A stretch of 64,000 bases of DNA from Acanthosepion lycidas (Eukaryota; Mollusca; Cephalopoda; Sepiida; Sepiidae). The position numbers and the translations under genes are program-made. Positions 36,134 to 45,857 of this stretch are shown here, in pieces (position 1 is the stretch's first letter; the number at the start of each line of letters is the position of its first letter). A model generated the notes under the pieces. It was not told where the DNA came from, did no database searches, and saw only the letters and a program-made list of their open reading frames with translations. The stretch is from NCBI GenBank assembly GCA_963932145.1, contig OZ010571.1:152136937-152200936 (forward strand), in the 5' to 3' direction.

Positions 36134-36185
36134 CGACAATAGCACATGAGATTTGATTATAGTGGTGAAGGTTTCCGTGCCTCCC
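36134..36185 (-). repeat. Second copy of the SINE S 3' segment
   Basis: AGCACATGAGATTTGATTAT and AGTGGTGAAGGTTTC repeat what is at 35820-35860, joined directly to the head end of the first copy. A template-switch or a tandem remnant explains this. Confidence 0.75.
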
Positions 36186-36186
36186 T

Positions 36187-36194
36187 ATATATAT

Positions 36195-36252
<58 letters not shown>
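36187..36252. repeat. (CA)n-(AT)n-(GT)n array
   Basis: A CA run, AT array and GT run form a near palindrome directly beside family H. Confidence 0.95.
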
Positions 36253-36253
<1 letters not shown>

Positions 36254-36405
36254 AACATTGAAGTCAACACTTAGAGGCGACAGGCTGTTTGATGCTAGAC
36301 GCAATCGCCAGGCCGCCTGATGTTCATTTCTATATTTACACACGCTCTATCGCTGATATTGAACGCTTTATCCCAGAAATATAGCATACCTTAAAACTAT
36401 ATTTC

Positions 36406-36412
<7 letters not shown>
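36253..36412. repeat. Family H copy, inverted composite
   Basis: The inner arm (AAGTCAACACTTAGAGGCGA) is followed after a short join by the outer arm in reverse (CACACGCTCTATCGCTGATA, CCTTAAAACTATATTTC). AT arrays flank both sides. Confidence 0.8.
36274..36316 (-). ncRNA. Hammerhead ribozyme motif of family H, decayed core
   Basis: Aligns with the 44.7 and 47.2 kb motifs, with stem I GGC/GCC and the same stem II (UUGC, then GCAU). The catalytic core has decayed, so it is probably inactive. Confidence 0.55.

Positions 36413-36472
<60 letters not shown>
36412..36472. repeat. (AT)n microsatellite
   Basis: AT array between two family H pieces. Confidence 0.97.
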
Positions 36473-36475
<3 letters not shown>

Positions 36476-36540
36476 TGAACATTGAAGTCAATACTCTGTG
36501 TTGACTTCAATATTCTCTTTTATATTTACATATGCTCTAT

Positions 36541-36545
<5 letters not shown>
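36473..36545. repeat. Family H short palindrome
   Basis: AACATTGAAGTCAATACT meets its inverse GTTGACTTCAATATTCTC, followed by the reversed outer arm (TATGCTCTATCTCTGATA). The ribozyme part is lost at the join. Confidence 0.75.

Positions 36546-36592
<47 letters not shown>
36546..36592. repeat. (AT)n-(GT)n array
   Basis: Compound microsatellite following family H. Confidence 0.95.
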
Positions 36593-36593
<1 letters not shown>

Positions 36594-36639
36594 TGTTAAT
36601 AGCATTAACAACAAAAGACAACAACATATCCTAGTTATA

Positions 36640-36712
36640 TAATATTTTCTCTAGTTTGACCTGGCATTTCTCTGAGAATAATGTCATCTGCGAACATATA
36701 ACAAAAATCCAT
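36640..36712 (-). pseudogene. Small reverse transcriptase fragment (LINE type)
   Basis: The minus strand reads YMFADDIILREMPGQTREN, with the FADD catalytic motif and a typical following strand. It is unlike the YADDT-type LINE elsewhere in the window, so it is a second non-LTR lineage. Too short to classify. Confidence 0.5.
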
Positions 36713-36739
36713 TTCCTCTTCTGATTTTCGTTATAACTA

Positions 36740-37439
36740 CAGTTAAATGTCACCCCAACAGTAAAAAAAAAACAAAACGATTACATATCTCAGATGCCTT
36801 TATATATAATACACTACCTTTTACATGTGCGGATATTTATATAATTTAAATAAAACATAAATAATCCCGTTATTTTTCACGGGGACGTCGTTAATAAACA
36901 AACAGTTTACCAATGCCGTCGAAAAATGAGAAATATATTTAATTTTACAATCGCGTTACACTTCTAAAATATGAAAGACTTATTTACTCTGGATTTTCTC
37001 GTTTATCCTCAAAAATTCCTGAATAGAGAACTAAGTAAATAACATAGAATAGAATAATTAGAGGGTTTTATTTAACAAGTTGCAGCAGATGGCTTCTCTT
37101 TGAATTTGTGTTGGCAGCATCATTTTTGTTGTCAAGTTGAAAGAAAAAAAAGAAAGGAAGAACATCAGATTCTTAAGAAATAAAGAAAAATGGCGAAGGA
37201 AGAAAGACTCGTAGAAAATGAAATTTTGAATATATTTGAATTTTTCTGAGATTGAGCCTTTTAATAAATGTAACTAAAAAAACATTCGCAGATATTCAAT
37301 GTATGATTTTATTCCAATAATAAGCAAACATATTTATTGAAAATCAATCTTCAGCATACAGAATATTTGGTAGTTTTCTTCATTTTAAAATCGTGAAAAA
37401 TTAATTTTACAAAATTAAATGAAAAATTAATAATAATAA
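36740..37439. other. Unassigned AT-rich DNA
   Basis: Nothing recognised. Confidence 0.5.
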
Positions 37440-37525
37440 AATATTGCCCAAAGAAACGCGGATGTAGTTTATCGTCATACCCAGGACTGGATGTTGCACG
37501 TCGTTTATCGTCATACCCAGGAAAC
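37440..37525 (+). repeat. Family M fragment, right modules
   Basis: Two copies of GTTTATCGTCATACCCAGGA. Confidence 0.85.
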
Positions 37526-37830
37526 CAGATGAAAAGAAACGACGTAACAGAAATGTGATTCTACAGAAGAGAATACCATGGACAGAGCAAGTGAGCACCA
37601 CGAAACAAGAGAAATAAAAAGCACTCTTCGTGAAAACCATTCAATTTGTTATTGAAACAACAAACATGAAAGTGACCGACGTTCATTAAATCATTACATC
37701 GCCTTATTTAATTATATCAGAAATGGATCTGCTTAGAATACATGATTCAATTATTTATAATACCATACTCTATTTGACATCATAGAGTGAGTTTATTAAT
37801 ATTTATATCAAATATTTGTAACGACAAGGA
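37526..37830. other. Unassigned DNA
   Basis: Nothing recognised. Confidence 0.45.
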
Positions 37831-37831
37831 T

Positions 37832-38400
37832 GGGTTAAAAAGTTCACAGGCTGACTATGATGAGTGCTGTGAAATCTTGCATGCATTCATTTCTTTTTAA
37901 TAACCACATTGTTTCTCTCCAGGTAAACAGATATCTGAGTGGTTCACAGCAAAGTTTGTTTTTTGTTTTTTTCACGTTGGGGAACAGATGATAGTCAAAT
38001 CAAGAGAATGGGGGGGGGATGAACGACCAGTTCAAAGCCACAGTTACGCACAAAAGCAATAGAAACTAAGGACTTGTGTACTAGAGCATTGTTCTGATGA
38101 AACAAGTTCCCTTTCGTCAGTTTTTCTTTTCTAGCCTTTTGTAACTGCCTCGTCAAGTTGGCATAGTACTCTCTCCATTGATGTTGTGGCCCATTTGAAC
38201 ATAGTAAATAAACAGAATGCCACAAGAAAATGAAAGCATCACGTTCCTTGCAGATTACACAACTTTGGCCTTTGGAGTCGTTGAGGAGAGGGCGTTCCCA
38301 GTACATGGATTATCCTTTTCTCTATAGCTCAAAGTGATGAACCCAGCACTTATTCAGGGTTAAGAAACGTTCAGTCTTTAAATTTATTACAGTGATTAGA
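37832..38400 (-). mobile_element. mariner fossil, one end missing
   Basis: Left end GGGTTAAAAAGTTCACAGGC matches the end of the element at 50558. The minus strand reads mariner transposase: YYANLTRQLQKARKEKLTKG then LFHQNNALVHKSL near 38100-38160 (second catalytic Asp replaced by Asn) and NKCWVHHFEL-like residues near 38340. The third catalytic block is degraded, and the DNA-binding N-terminus and right end are missing. Confidence 0.85.
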
Positions 38401-38647
38401 TTAAGCAACTTTTGCTATCCTAGAGGTGTTATTGCTTGTCTACTCGTGGATGAGATAGGCATTCAAGTTTTATTTTGTAAATCCTTTATCAGTATATAGC
38501 TCAGAAGACATAGAGCGCTAAAGAATTTCTAATATAACCTATAGATCTGACATTTTCTACGTATATAGAGGGACAACGAGATGATCGCTTAAAACAGAGA
38601 AATTGTCAGTCACTACATGCAGTGCTAATTTCTATGTCCACAAATTT

Positions 38648-38651
<4 letters not shown>

Positions 38652-38715
<64 letters not shown>
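38652..38715. repeat. (AT)n microsatellite
   Basis: AT array followed by a single mariner-type end TTAGGTTGGTGCAA at 38716, whose mate is absent. Confidence 0.95.
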
Positions 38716-38719
<4 letters not shown>

Positions 38720-38754
38720 GTTGGTGCAATTGGAGATTGATTTATTTTTTTATT

Positions 38755-39100
38755 TTATTTCTTTACGAAAGGGATTTGTGTATATGAAGAAGAATGAATT
38801 TAAAGCCAGATGGAGGCAGCCTAAGTGCTCTTTCAACAATATAAATAAAAGAAATCAGACATCTCTATCTAAATATTTTTGGCATCTGAAGGAAATAAAC
38901 AGAACACCTAAGGTAAAATGGAAAATTATAAATAGGACTAGAACTTGTAAAACTTGGGATGACCCATGCCCTTTGTGCCTCCATGAGAAACTGCATATTA
39001 TTAAGTTTCTATATAATAAAAATCTATTAAACAATACACATGAGTTAACGGGTTCAAATAATTATATTGAAGTTTTCGGCTCTTGTTTTGAAACATGAGA
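38755..39100 (+). pseudogene. Penelope-like element, GIY-YIG endonuclease region (fossil)
   Basis: Plus-strand frame ending near 39098. The stretch NQTSLSKYFWHLKEIN, KWKIINRTRTC, CPLCLHEKLHIIKF and LNNTHELTG matches the conserved C-terminal endonuclease of Penelope-like retroelements (known consensus: TSLSKHIW.LK, KW.I, C.LCL.EK, L.N...EL). It would nick target DNA to prime reverse transcription. The reverse transcriptase part is not present. Truncated fossil. Hammerhead-bearing terminal pieces at 31.1 and 39.5 kb may belong to the same kind of element. Confidence 0.75.
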
Positions 39101-39249
39101 CCTCTTATGTAGTGTGTTGGAATCATATTTTTAAATAAATAATTATATTTATGCTTTACTTTTGTATCGAGCACTATTTTTTTTTTAAATAATAACAAAA
39201 ATACTAAAGAACTTTGGATTATTTACCTAACCAGTTCTTTCTTATTTTC

Positions 39250-39259
39250 TATATATTTT

Positions 39260-39315
<56 letters not shown>
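39250..39315. repeat. (CA)n-(AT)n array
   Basis: Compound array abutting a MADE1-like hairpin. The AT-rich stretch 39101-39250 before it is unassigned. Confidence 0.95.
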
Positions 39316-39319
<4 letters not shown>

Positions 39320-39380
39320 GTTGGTGCAAAAAAAATGACGTTCAACTTCAAAAGAAAAACGACATTATTTTTGCACCAAC

Positions 39381-39384
<4 letters not shown>
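39316..39384. mobile_element. MADE1-like mariner hairpin, copy 1 (69 bp)
   Basis: Ends TTAGGTTGGTGCAAAA and inverse TTTTTGCACCAACCTAA, flanked by TA inside an AT array. The ends resemble human MADE1/Hsmar1. Non-coding, needs a transposase in trans. Confidence 0.9.

Positions 39385-39417
<33 letters not shown>
39385..39417. repeat. (AT)n microsatellite
   Basis: Continues the array in which the hairpin is inserted. Confidence 0.95.
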
Positions 39418-39419
<2 letters not shown>

Positions 39420-39420
<1 letters not shown>

Positions 39421-39660
39421 TAGAAGATCAAATGTAGATTAGATATGAATAGGAATCCGACAAAATGATAAAATGAAATAAAAAGTTCGGAACAAATCTC
39501 ACTCTAACATGTTTCACCCTTATTAAGGCTTCGTCAGAGATTGAGAATAGAAATGAAAAGACAAAGAGATGGAGTCCTGCAAAGTTATGATGTATCGTAG
39601 TTCTCATTGGTCAGACACGAGTGACGTGTATAAACGCAATAGATAATATGTAAATTTGTG
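39420..39660 (-). repeat. Penelope-like terminal piece, second copy
   Basis: Reverse orientation of 30900-31225: GGAATCCGACAAAATGA, TTCTCATTGGTCAGACACG and the hammerhead. Broken and partial. Confidence 0.55.
39497..39546 (-). ncRNA. Hammerhead ribozyme, type I with minimal stem III
   Basis: Minus strand: stem I 5' strand TCTCAATCT, core CTGACGA, stem II CCTT-AAT-AAGG (with an extra closing A-T), core GAAAC, two-base loop AT, then GTT and stem I 3' strand AGAGTGAGA. Stem I pairs 8 of 9 positions. All conserved core bases are present. Short-stem-III type I hammerheads are known from Penelope-like elements and retrozymes. Self-cleavage is plausible but untested. Confidence 0.7.
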
Positions 39661-39719
39661 TGAGGTACATTGAGGAGTGTATGATAATGTAAGAGTCTGT
39701 AATTAAAATTGCGTGTGTA

Positions 39720-39799
39720 TTAGGTTGGTGTAAAAATAATGTCGTTTTCTCACATAGTAACATATGTGAGAAAACGACATTATTTTTGCACCAACCTAA
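39720..39799. mobile_element. MADE1-like mariner hairpin, copy 2 (80 bp)
   Basis: TTAGGTTGGTGTAAAAATAA and its inverse; nearly perfect palindrome, flanked by TA/AT. Length equals that of human MADE1. Confidence 0.92.
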
Positions 39800-40061
39800 T
39801 AGATGTATGTAGGACGGTACGGATGTCATCCTTGTATTTTTCGGGGAAATGTATCGATATGTTGCAAAATAATTTTGTATTTGTTTGGATTTTTATATTC
39901 TCGTGTATGTGTGTGGTAGGGAAGTCTATGGTTGTCAACTCTATGCGGATTGGTAAAACGAACTAAGATATTGTAATAATCTAATTTTGGTTAGATTTAA
40001 CATGCGAAATTTTGAAAAGGGGAAATTTGTAAAATCCTTATTATTTTAGCCATAAGTTCGA

Positions 40062-40064
<3 letters not shown>
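39800..40064. other. Unassigned DNA
   Basis: Nothing recognised. Confidence 0.4.

Positions 40065-40125
<61 letters not shown>
40065..40125. repeat. (AT)n microsatellite
   Basis: AT array. Confidence 0.97.
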
Positions 40126-40126
<1 letters not shown>

Positions 40127-40868
40127 CCCGCCTAGATGAACTGCATAAAAAAACTGCATAAAAACGAGGCCAGCCCACAACACTAACCCACAACACTAAT
40201 AAACAAAAATTTTGAACTAGCACAAAAATACCTTTAGACCAACTACAAAATCCAAAGAAACGCAACGTTGAACAAATTCTAGCATATGTCTCAATATACA
40301 ACAAAATCAGAACTATTTAGAGAAATTACAAGAAATCTAGACCTACTTAGCAAGAATGATAAATGAAAAATATACTAAAAACAAACAAAACAATTAAAAG
40401 TAAACGTATACACTTTTGAATCCCCCCACAACAACATTCACAATAAATTAAAACTTAAACTGCAACTCTCAAAATATGATTTATGAGCTTAAATACACAA
40501 AATGAAGTCCTATATAGGTGTCACCCAAGCACTAAACAAAAGTTTCCCTTCACAAAAGCAACATTAAATTACCAGACAACAGGAAACTCTTTGTATCACA
40601 ACACATCTACAAATGTAACGAAGGTAAATTTAAAATTATGTCAATAGATCAGACAGAGAATTATCCTTACCTACACATACGAGAAAAAACTTCGTAGACA
40701 AATTTAAACCAGGACTAAACAAATCATAACCCAACACACATAAGCATATACACATAATGGCGGAGCACACTAGTCGGACCACACACACACACGCACCATA
40801 CAAATATATATAGAGAACGAATACGCATACACACGAAGCCTACACACCATACGAAGTGTGTGTATATA

Positions 40869-40901
<33 letters not shown>

Positions 40902-41190
40902 TTTACAATAAAACAATATATGTGTATGGAGAAGGAATATGTATACACATTAGCAAAAACCAACACAATACACAGAAATGAAGATTGGTTTACAAAGATA
41001 AGAACAAAGACCTCCTTCCTTCCCTCTTTCTCTAACCAATCCTAATTGTTTTATTACTTCTTAAGCAGAAGATTTTCTCCACAAGTCAAAGAAAATTTAG
41101 ATTACAACTACACATAAAAGACAATAGTTAAACATGAGAAAACAGGGAAAAAATTATTTCTTTTAAATAATATGTGGAAATAACCACACT
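40126..41190. other. Unassigned DNA, A-rich on the plus strand
   Basis: The plus strand of 40180-40710 is C/A-rich and in places reads like worn coding sequence (NFELAQKYL, ITRNLDLLSKNDK), but no frame stays open. It ends near the hammerhead-like motif at 41.2 kb, so it may be the 3' part of a retroelement. AT and CA runs at 40780-40895. Confidence 0.35.
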
Positions 41191-41226
41191 TCGCCTGATG
41201 ACGGTTGCAAGACCCGAAACATATAT
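41184..41226 (+). ncRNA. Hammerhead-like motif at an AT array
   Basis: CTGATGA at 41195, GGT-TGCAAG-ACC as a stem II, GAAAC at 41216, followed directly by AT repeats. No matching stem I or III can be seen. Confidence 0.4.
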
Positions 41227-41240
41227 ATAAATATATATAT

Positions 41241-41274
<34 letters not shown>

Positions 41275-41300
41275 GGAAACAGGGAGAGACAGGGAGTGAA
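41221..41300. repeat. (AT)n-(GA)n-(GACA)n array
   Basis: Compound microsatellite. Confidence 0.95.
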
Positions 41301-41536
41301 AGAAAGACAGAAAGAGAGCGGCTGGGATTAAGGAATTTTTCGAAAACCTACGTTCACAGGTTTGTATAGAAATTGGAACTCTTTCGTTCCTAAGGCGCGC
41401 AAGATTTGGTCCAGTTTCCACCTTGGTCCATAGTTATTTAATGATTTGTTAACCAAGTATATTAAATGGAAAACCTACAAGAACTTGCTTGGGCTGAATC
41501 GATTAAAAATATATTAATATTGAAATGCGGTATACG

Positions 41537-41538
<2 letters not shown>
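41301..41538. other. Unassigned DNA
   Basis: Nothing recognised. Confidence 0.4.
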
Positions 41539-41601
<63 letters not shown>

Positions 41602-41645
41602 TACACACATACATACATATATATGTGTGTGTATACACACATATA
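41539..41645. repeat. (AT)n array with imperfect tail
   Basis: AT array passing into CATA and GTGTATAC runs. Confidence 0.95.
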
Positions 41646-41715
41646 AAGTTCACTTTCTTCAGAGACAATCATTCATTCCTGTACTTCACTGCTACTAACA
41701 ATCAGGGATTTTTTT

Positions 41716-41721
<6 letters not shown>

Positions 41722-41778
<57 letters not shown>
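41722..41778. repeat. (AT)n microsatellite
   Basis: AT array. The stretch 41779-42054 after it is unassigned, with CTT/CTG triplet runs at 42065-42105. Confidence 0.97.
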
Positions 41779-41780
<2 letters not shown>

Positions 41781-42106
41781 CTGAGCAGACCACAAAATGT
41801 TGTTATGATTTTAAATAGGGATATTTTCAAAGTATTTGTTCATATATACAAATACATAAGAACCAAATTGTTTAGTAGGGAGAAGAAGAAAAGTATCACT
41901 CACTTTAAAATGCTGGATCGAAAAATACAACAAAAACATAGTTAGGACTTTGTTTTCTATTTTGTTATATTTTTCGAATCACCACAGAGAATAATAATCT
42001 TTCTTGCTTTTCTCCCTTTTTTTTATTATATTTATCTATATTAATATGTTCGTTTTTAAAGCCATCTTCTTCTTCTTCTTCTTCTTCTGCTGCTGCTGCT
42101 TTTGCT

Positions 42107-42355
42107 TCAGGACGTAACATCCAATTTTTTTGTAGTTCTTAGCGGTGTTTGTATTTTACTATCTCTCCTCCTCCTCCCTGTTCTGTCAACCATTTGCCCA
42201 AGATTATTTGGTAAGATATTTTGCTTTCTTCTGTAACGCTTGTCTACAACTTCTCCTGTGAGTGTAAGATTTTCTAAGTCCGCTTTCCTCATTATATTCC
42301 CTAGAAATTTCAATTGTCTCTTCCTGATTCTGATTAGAATTTTATTATAGAATTT

Positions 42356-42358
<3 letters not shown>
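42107..42358 (-). pseudogene. LINE C-terminal piece
   Basis: The minus strand reads IRKRQLKFLGNIMRKADLEN and LTLTGEVVDKRYRRKQNIL, the same tail as the LINE at 21.2 kb and 55.6 kb. The reading frame is open over the whole piece. A CT/AT microsatellite (42358-42431) cuts it at its upstream side. Confidence 0.8.

Positions 42359-42431
<73 letters not shown>
42358..42431. repeat. (CT)n-(AT)n compound microsatellite
   Basis: CT array passing into AT. Confidence 0.97.
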
Positions 42432-42436
<5 letters not shown>

Positions 42437-42611
42437 TTTAAATTGTGTGTATTTAGGCAGCATCTTTTCATTCAAACACGTTTCATTAAATAATATAGAC
42501 AAGTGTTGTCTATTTATTTTATGTAAATTTTTTTCGTAACATCTGATAAGTTTAATAACATTATCGTTGAACGAAGAAATTCACAATATTGAGCCATATT
42601 TTTTTGAATAC

Positions 42612-42650
42612 AATCTAAGCTTTCGGCTTACATAAGCCATTATCAAAGAT
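42612..42650 (-). ncRNA. Hammerhead-like motif, decayed
   Basis: On the minus strand TTTGATAA, a perfect 6-pair stem GGCTTA-TG-TAAGCC, then GAAAGC. It aligns with hammerhead core and stem II, but core positions differ from consensus. A similar, worse copy lies at 48403-48442. Confidence 0.4.
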
Positions 42651-42796
42651 GTCAGTTACAACATATTAAGCAATATACGGACAAGACAGTGATGATAGTC
42701 TGTCATTATTTACATGGATGATTTCTAAGCAAAAAGAAAACAAAGTCCTAACTATGTTTTTGTTGTTTCATTTTTTTTGTATTTTTCGATTCAGCG

Positions 42797-42985
42797 TTTG
42801 GAGACCTTATGGCACGGAGTGCACCAGGTCTCTGTATTCGGCCCTTCAAACAGTGTGGATGGTCTTGCACGAAACCTTCACCACTATAATCAAATCTCAT
42901 GTGTTGTTGTCGGGCTGTCGGTTTCCTGGAAACTGATCCGCTTGACCCTCATACGTCGAATTTAACGGGTGAGTCGAGAGAATAT
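42797..42985 (+). repeat. SINE S, 3' half
   Basis: Plus strand: GGCACGGAGTGCACCAGG, GTGTGGATGGTCTTGCACG, TCACCACTATAATCAAATCT and the end CATACGTCGAATTTAACGGG. The head is missing. It runs directly into a family H copy. Confidence 0.8.
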
Positions 42986-43127
42986 ATATGAAGAAACATA
43001 GACTTAAGATGTGCTATATTTATGGGATAAAGTGCTCAGTATCAGAGATAAAGCGTGTGTAAATATAAAAGTAAACATTGAAGTCAACACTTAGAGGCGA
43101 CAGGCTATTTCGTGCTAGACGCAATCG

Positions 43128-43132
<5 letters not shown>
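42986..43132 (+). repeat. Family H, single arm
   Basis: Full arm: CATAGACTTAAGATGTGCTA, TTTATGGGATAAAGTGCTCA, GAGATAAAGCGTGTGTAAAT, TGAAGTCAACACTTAGAGGC, ending at GACGCAATCGC where an AT array starts. Confidence 0.85.
43094..43129 (-). ncRNA. Hammerhead motif of family H, truncated by AT array
   Basis: Keeps stem II, a GAAA core and the cleavage-side strand; the CTGA side is cut by the AT array. Confidence 0.5.
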
Positions 43133-43199
<67 letters not shown>

Positions 43200-43200
43200 T
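43133..43200. repeat. (AT)n-(GATA)n compound microsatellite
   Basis: AT then GATA units. Confidence 0.97.
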
Positions 43201-44275
43201 AGACTGTTCGGAAAATAATTTTTATTCCTGAATTAATGTATTTAAACAGTATTTAAATCAGTCTAAATAGGAACCCTTTAACATCTTTACATTTCTGCAA
43301 TCGAGATTGCAATGGAATGTCAAAATTCTTTAAAGGTTTTAGTCAATGGGCAAGAGGTAAGTGGGTGGGTGTAGCAAAGTCTTGTATCCCAAGGAGGTGA
43401 GATTCTGCAGTGTCATCCTGGAAACATTTGTCCAATCATTGTCATAAAAAAGAATTGGACCCTCGTTGATTATTCAGTGCCAGTCACATTTCGCTGAACT
43501 CAATGTACATTTCATCCAGTTACTAGCAGTAAACTGCGGCAGTGACGCTCTGGTTGGATTCCAGAAAGATGTCATGGATACCGGACAACCAGACAGTCAC
43601 CGTAATTTTCTGTTAGTGCAATTTCGGTTTTGGTAATTGTTTCGTTACAATCAAACCATTGAACCGATCGTTAACGATTGTCATAAAGAATCCATTTCTC
43701 ATCATAAGTTACTATTCGATCAAGAAATGGATCATTCGATTCTCAGAGCATCGAACACACTTCCAGCTGTCGGATACTTTGACTTTCACTGAGTTCATGT
43801 GGAACCCATTTATCGTGTTTCTTCGTCTATAACCGATTTTCTTGAGAGGGTCTGACATTGTTTGAAACGCTGGCACCCATTATCTGGGACATTTCTCTGA
43901 AACTTTGACGCGGGTTTTGTTTGACTAGTGTTTTCAGATGTTGATTGTCAATTGCAGATGGACGTCGTCTAACCAACTTGATTTTTATGACTCGTATCAC
44001 CACTGCGGAATTTCAGAAACCAGCGCGGTACTGTCCGATCACAAGTAGAATCCTTCGCCTCAGTCTCTGTTAATGCCGGTAGCAGTTTGTGAAGCATTAT
44101 AACCAAACTGGAACTCAGGCAAAAAAAGAAATATTGCTTCTGTTTTCTTGTTCAAGATTTGGAGTATATAATGTATTGAGTTAAATTCAGAAAGTGATTG
44201 ATATAAAATTAATAAAAGGGGCACATAACCATAAGGAATGATTTTTGTGCAACTATTATAATATATTAGAACGCA
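43201..44275 (-). mobile_element. Hsmar1-like mariner fossil
   Basis: Minus strand, N-terminus at the right. It reads FGYNASQTATGINRD (HTH region, near 44085), RQSFREMSQIMGASV, KWVPHELSESQ (near 43790), RQLEVCSML and NDPFLDRIVTYDEKWILYDN (near 43690-43760, first catalytic Asp block DEKW). These match the Hsmar1/SETMAR transposase lineage. The second and third catalytic blocks are degraded by stops and shifts. Ends near TGTTCGGAAAATAATTTTTA and, inverted, TTGCACAAAAATCATTCC match only loosely. Confidence 0.88.
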
Positions 44276-44390
44276 AAAGGTTGATTCTGTAATCGGCCAT
44301 TATTTTCTTAACAACAGAGATTCTATAAAGTCAATTATGGATCGAAAAGAGACATAATTGACCAAGCGAACATCAGACATGTCACCTAAA

Positions 44391-44394
44391 AAAG

Positions 44395-44466
<72 letters not shown>
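44391..44466. repeat. (GATA)n microsatellite
   Basis: About eighteen GATA units. Confidence 0.98.
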
Positions 44467-44467
<1 letters not shown>

Positions 44468-44586
44468 TGAATATATTGAGATAGACAGTATATGCTCGCC
44501 GTACAGGTCAAACAATATCCCACATTAAATACATACTTCCTTCAATCACACATAAAGTTCAACCCAACAATTCCCACACTTTTCAG

Positions 44587-44589
<3 letters not shown>

Positions 44590-44641
<52 letters not shown>
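44590..44641. repeat. (AT)n microsatellite
   Basis: AT array abutting family H. Confidence 0.97.
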
Positions 44642-44645
<4 letters not shown>

Positions 44646-45005
44646 TAAAAGTGAACATAGAAGTCAACACTTAGAGGCGACAGTCTGTTTCATGCTATAT
44701 GCAATCGTCAGGCCACGTGTGCTGTTATTTTTCTCGGCTATTTATATATATACGGGTTAGTGGTGCATTGTGGGTATTCTGTTATGGCGGTTATTTCACC
44801 GGACGTCGTTTGTTTATCTATTTAGGTCAAATTATATTGCTTGTTTTTATTTTTGTTTCCTATTTTATTTATTTATTTATTTATTAACGTAGTAACTGTC
44901 GCCTCTAAGTGTTGACTTCTATGTTCACTTTTATATTTACACACGCTCTATCTCTGATATTGAGCACTTTATTCCATAAATATAGCACACCTTAAGACTA
45001 TATTT
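44642..45005. repeat. Family H inverted pair with 170-bp centre
   Basis: Left arm 44642-44714 and right arm 44890-45005 are inverted copies (AGTCAACACTTAGAGGCGAC against TGTCGCCTCTAAGTGTTGAC). The right arm includes the outer part to CCTTAAGACTATATTTC and then an AT array. The centre is unrelated T-rich DNA. Confidence 0.88.
44674..44716 (-). ncRNA. Hammerhead ribozyme of family H, core intact
   Basis: Minus strand: stem I strand GGC, core CTGACGA (44711-44705), stem II TTGC-ATATA-GCAT, core GAAAC, short stem III CA-GAC-TG, cleavage triplet GTC (44681-44679), stem I strand GCC. Every conserved core base is present and the triplet is the canonical GUC. Stem I is short (3 pairs), so activity may need tertiary contacts or dimer form. 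Confidence 0.72.
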
Positions 45006-45008
<3 letters not shown>

Positions 45009-45065
<57 letters not shown>

Positions 45066-45105
45066 TGAGAGTGAGTGAGTGAGAGAGAGAGAAAGAGAGA
45101 GATTG
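45009..45105. repeat. (AT)n-(GA)n array
   Basis: AT array passing into GA and GAGT units. Confidence 0.97.
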
Positions 45106-45204
45106 ATATTACTTGTAATCCGGAGAGGTTAAACTCCGCGATAATAACACACAAGGACTGTCGTTCGGATTTTCCGTGGCAAGTCTTTTGCACCATTACT
45201 TTTT

Positions 45205-45300
45205 ATCAACAGATCCAAAAAGTGTGGATGGTCCGACACAACCCTTCACCACTTGAAGCAAATCATTGTGTTGGTTTTCTGACAACTACATCTAATTAGT
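45205..45300 (+). repeat. SINE S-like 3' segment
   Basis: AAAAAGTGTGGATGGTCC and TTCACCACTTGAAGCAAATC resemble SINE S. Diverged. Confidence 0.55.
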
Positions 45301-45329
45301 TCCACACATATCCGGATACTATGAAAATC

Positions 45330-45485
45330 TCTACGAAACAACATCAACTTCATCTTGGCACTTGAAATGTACAAACTCTCCAGGACAACAACTCAGCACC
45401 AGAAAGAAAAACATCTCTGGTTGCATTGGTTCTAAAGAAGTACAACATTGATATAGCTGCACTGAGAAGTAAGCATCAGTCGACT
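45330..45485 (+). pseudogene. LINE endonuclease N-terminal piece
   Basis: The plus strand reads LGT.NVQTLQDNNSAPERK, SLVALVLKKYNIDIAAL, which matches the start of the apurinic-type endonuclease of invertebrate LINEs (known form: GTWNVRTL, NIDIAALSETR). Only the first strand block is present. A stop replaces the usual Trp in GTWNV. Confidence 0.7.
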
Positions 45486-45589
45486 ACATGAAACGAGAAA
45501 GCAAAATAAGACATCTAACAGTGTTTCTGCTGCCCTTGGATACAATACATTCTCCTGTATTGTTTTTTGGTCTTTTGTGCAATTCTCAA

Positions 45590-45857
<268 letters not shown>

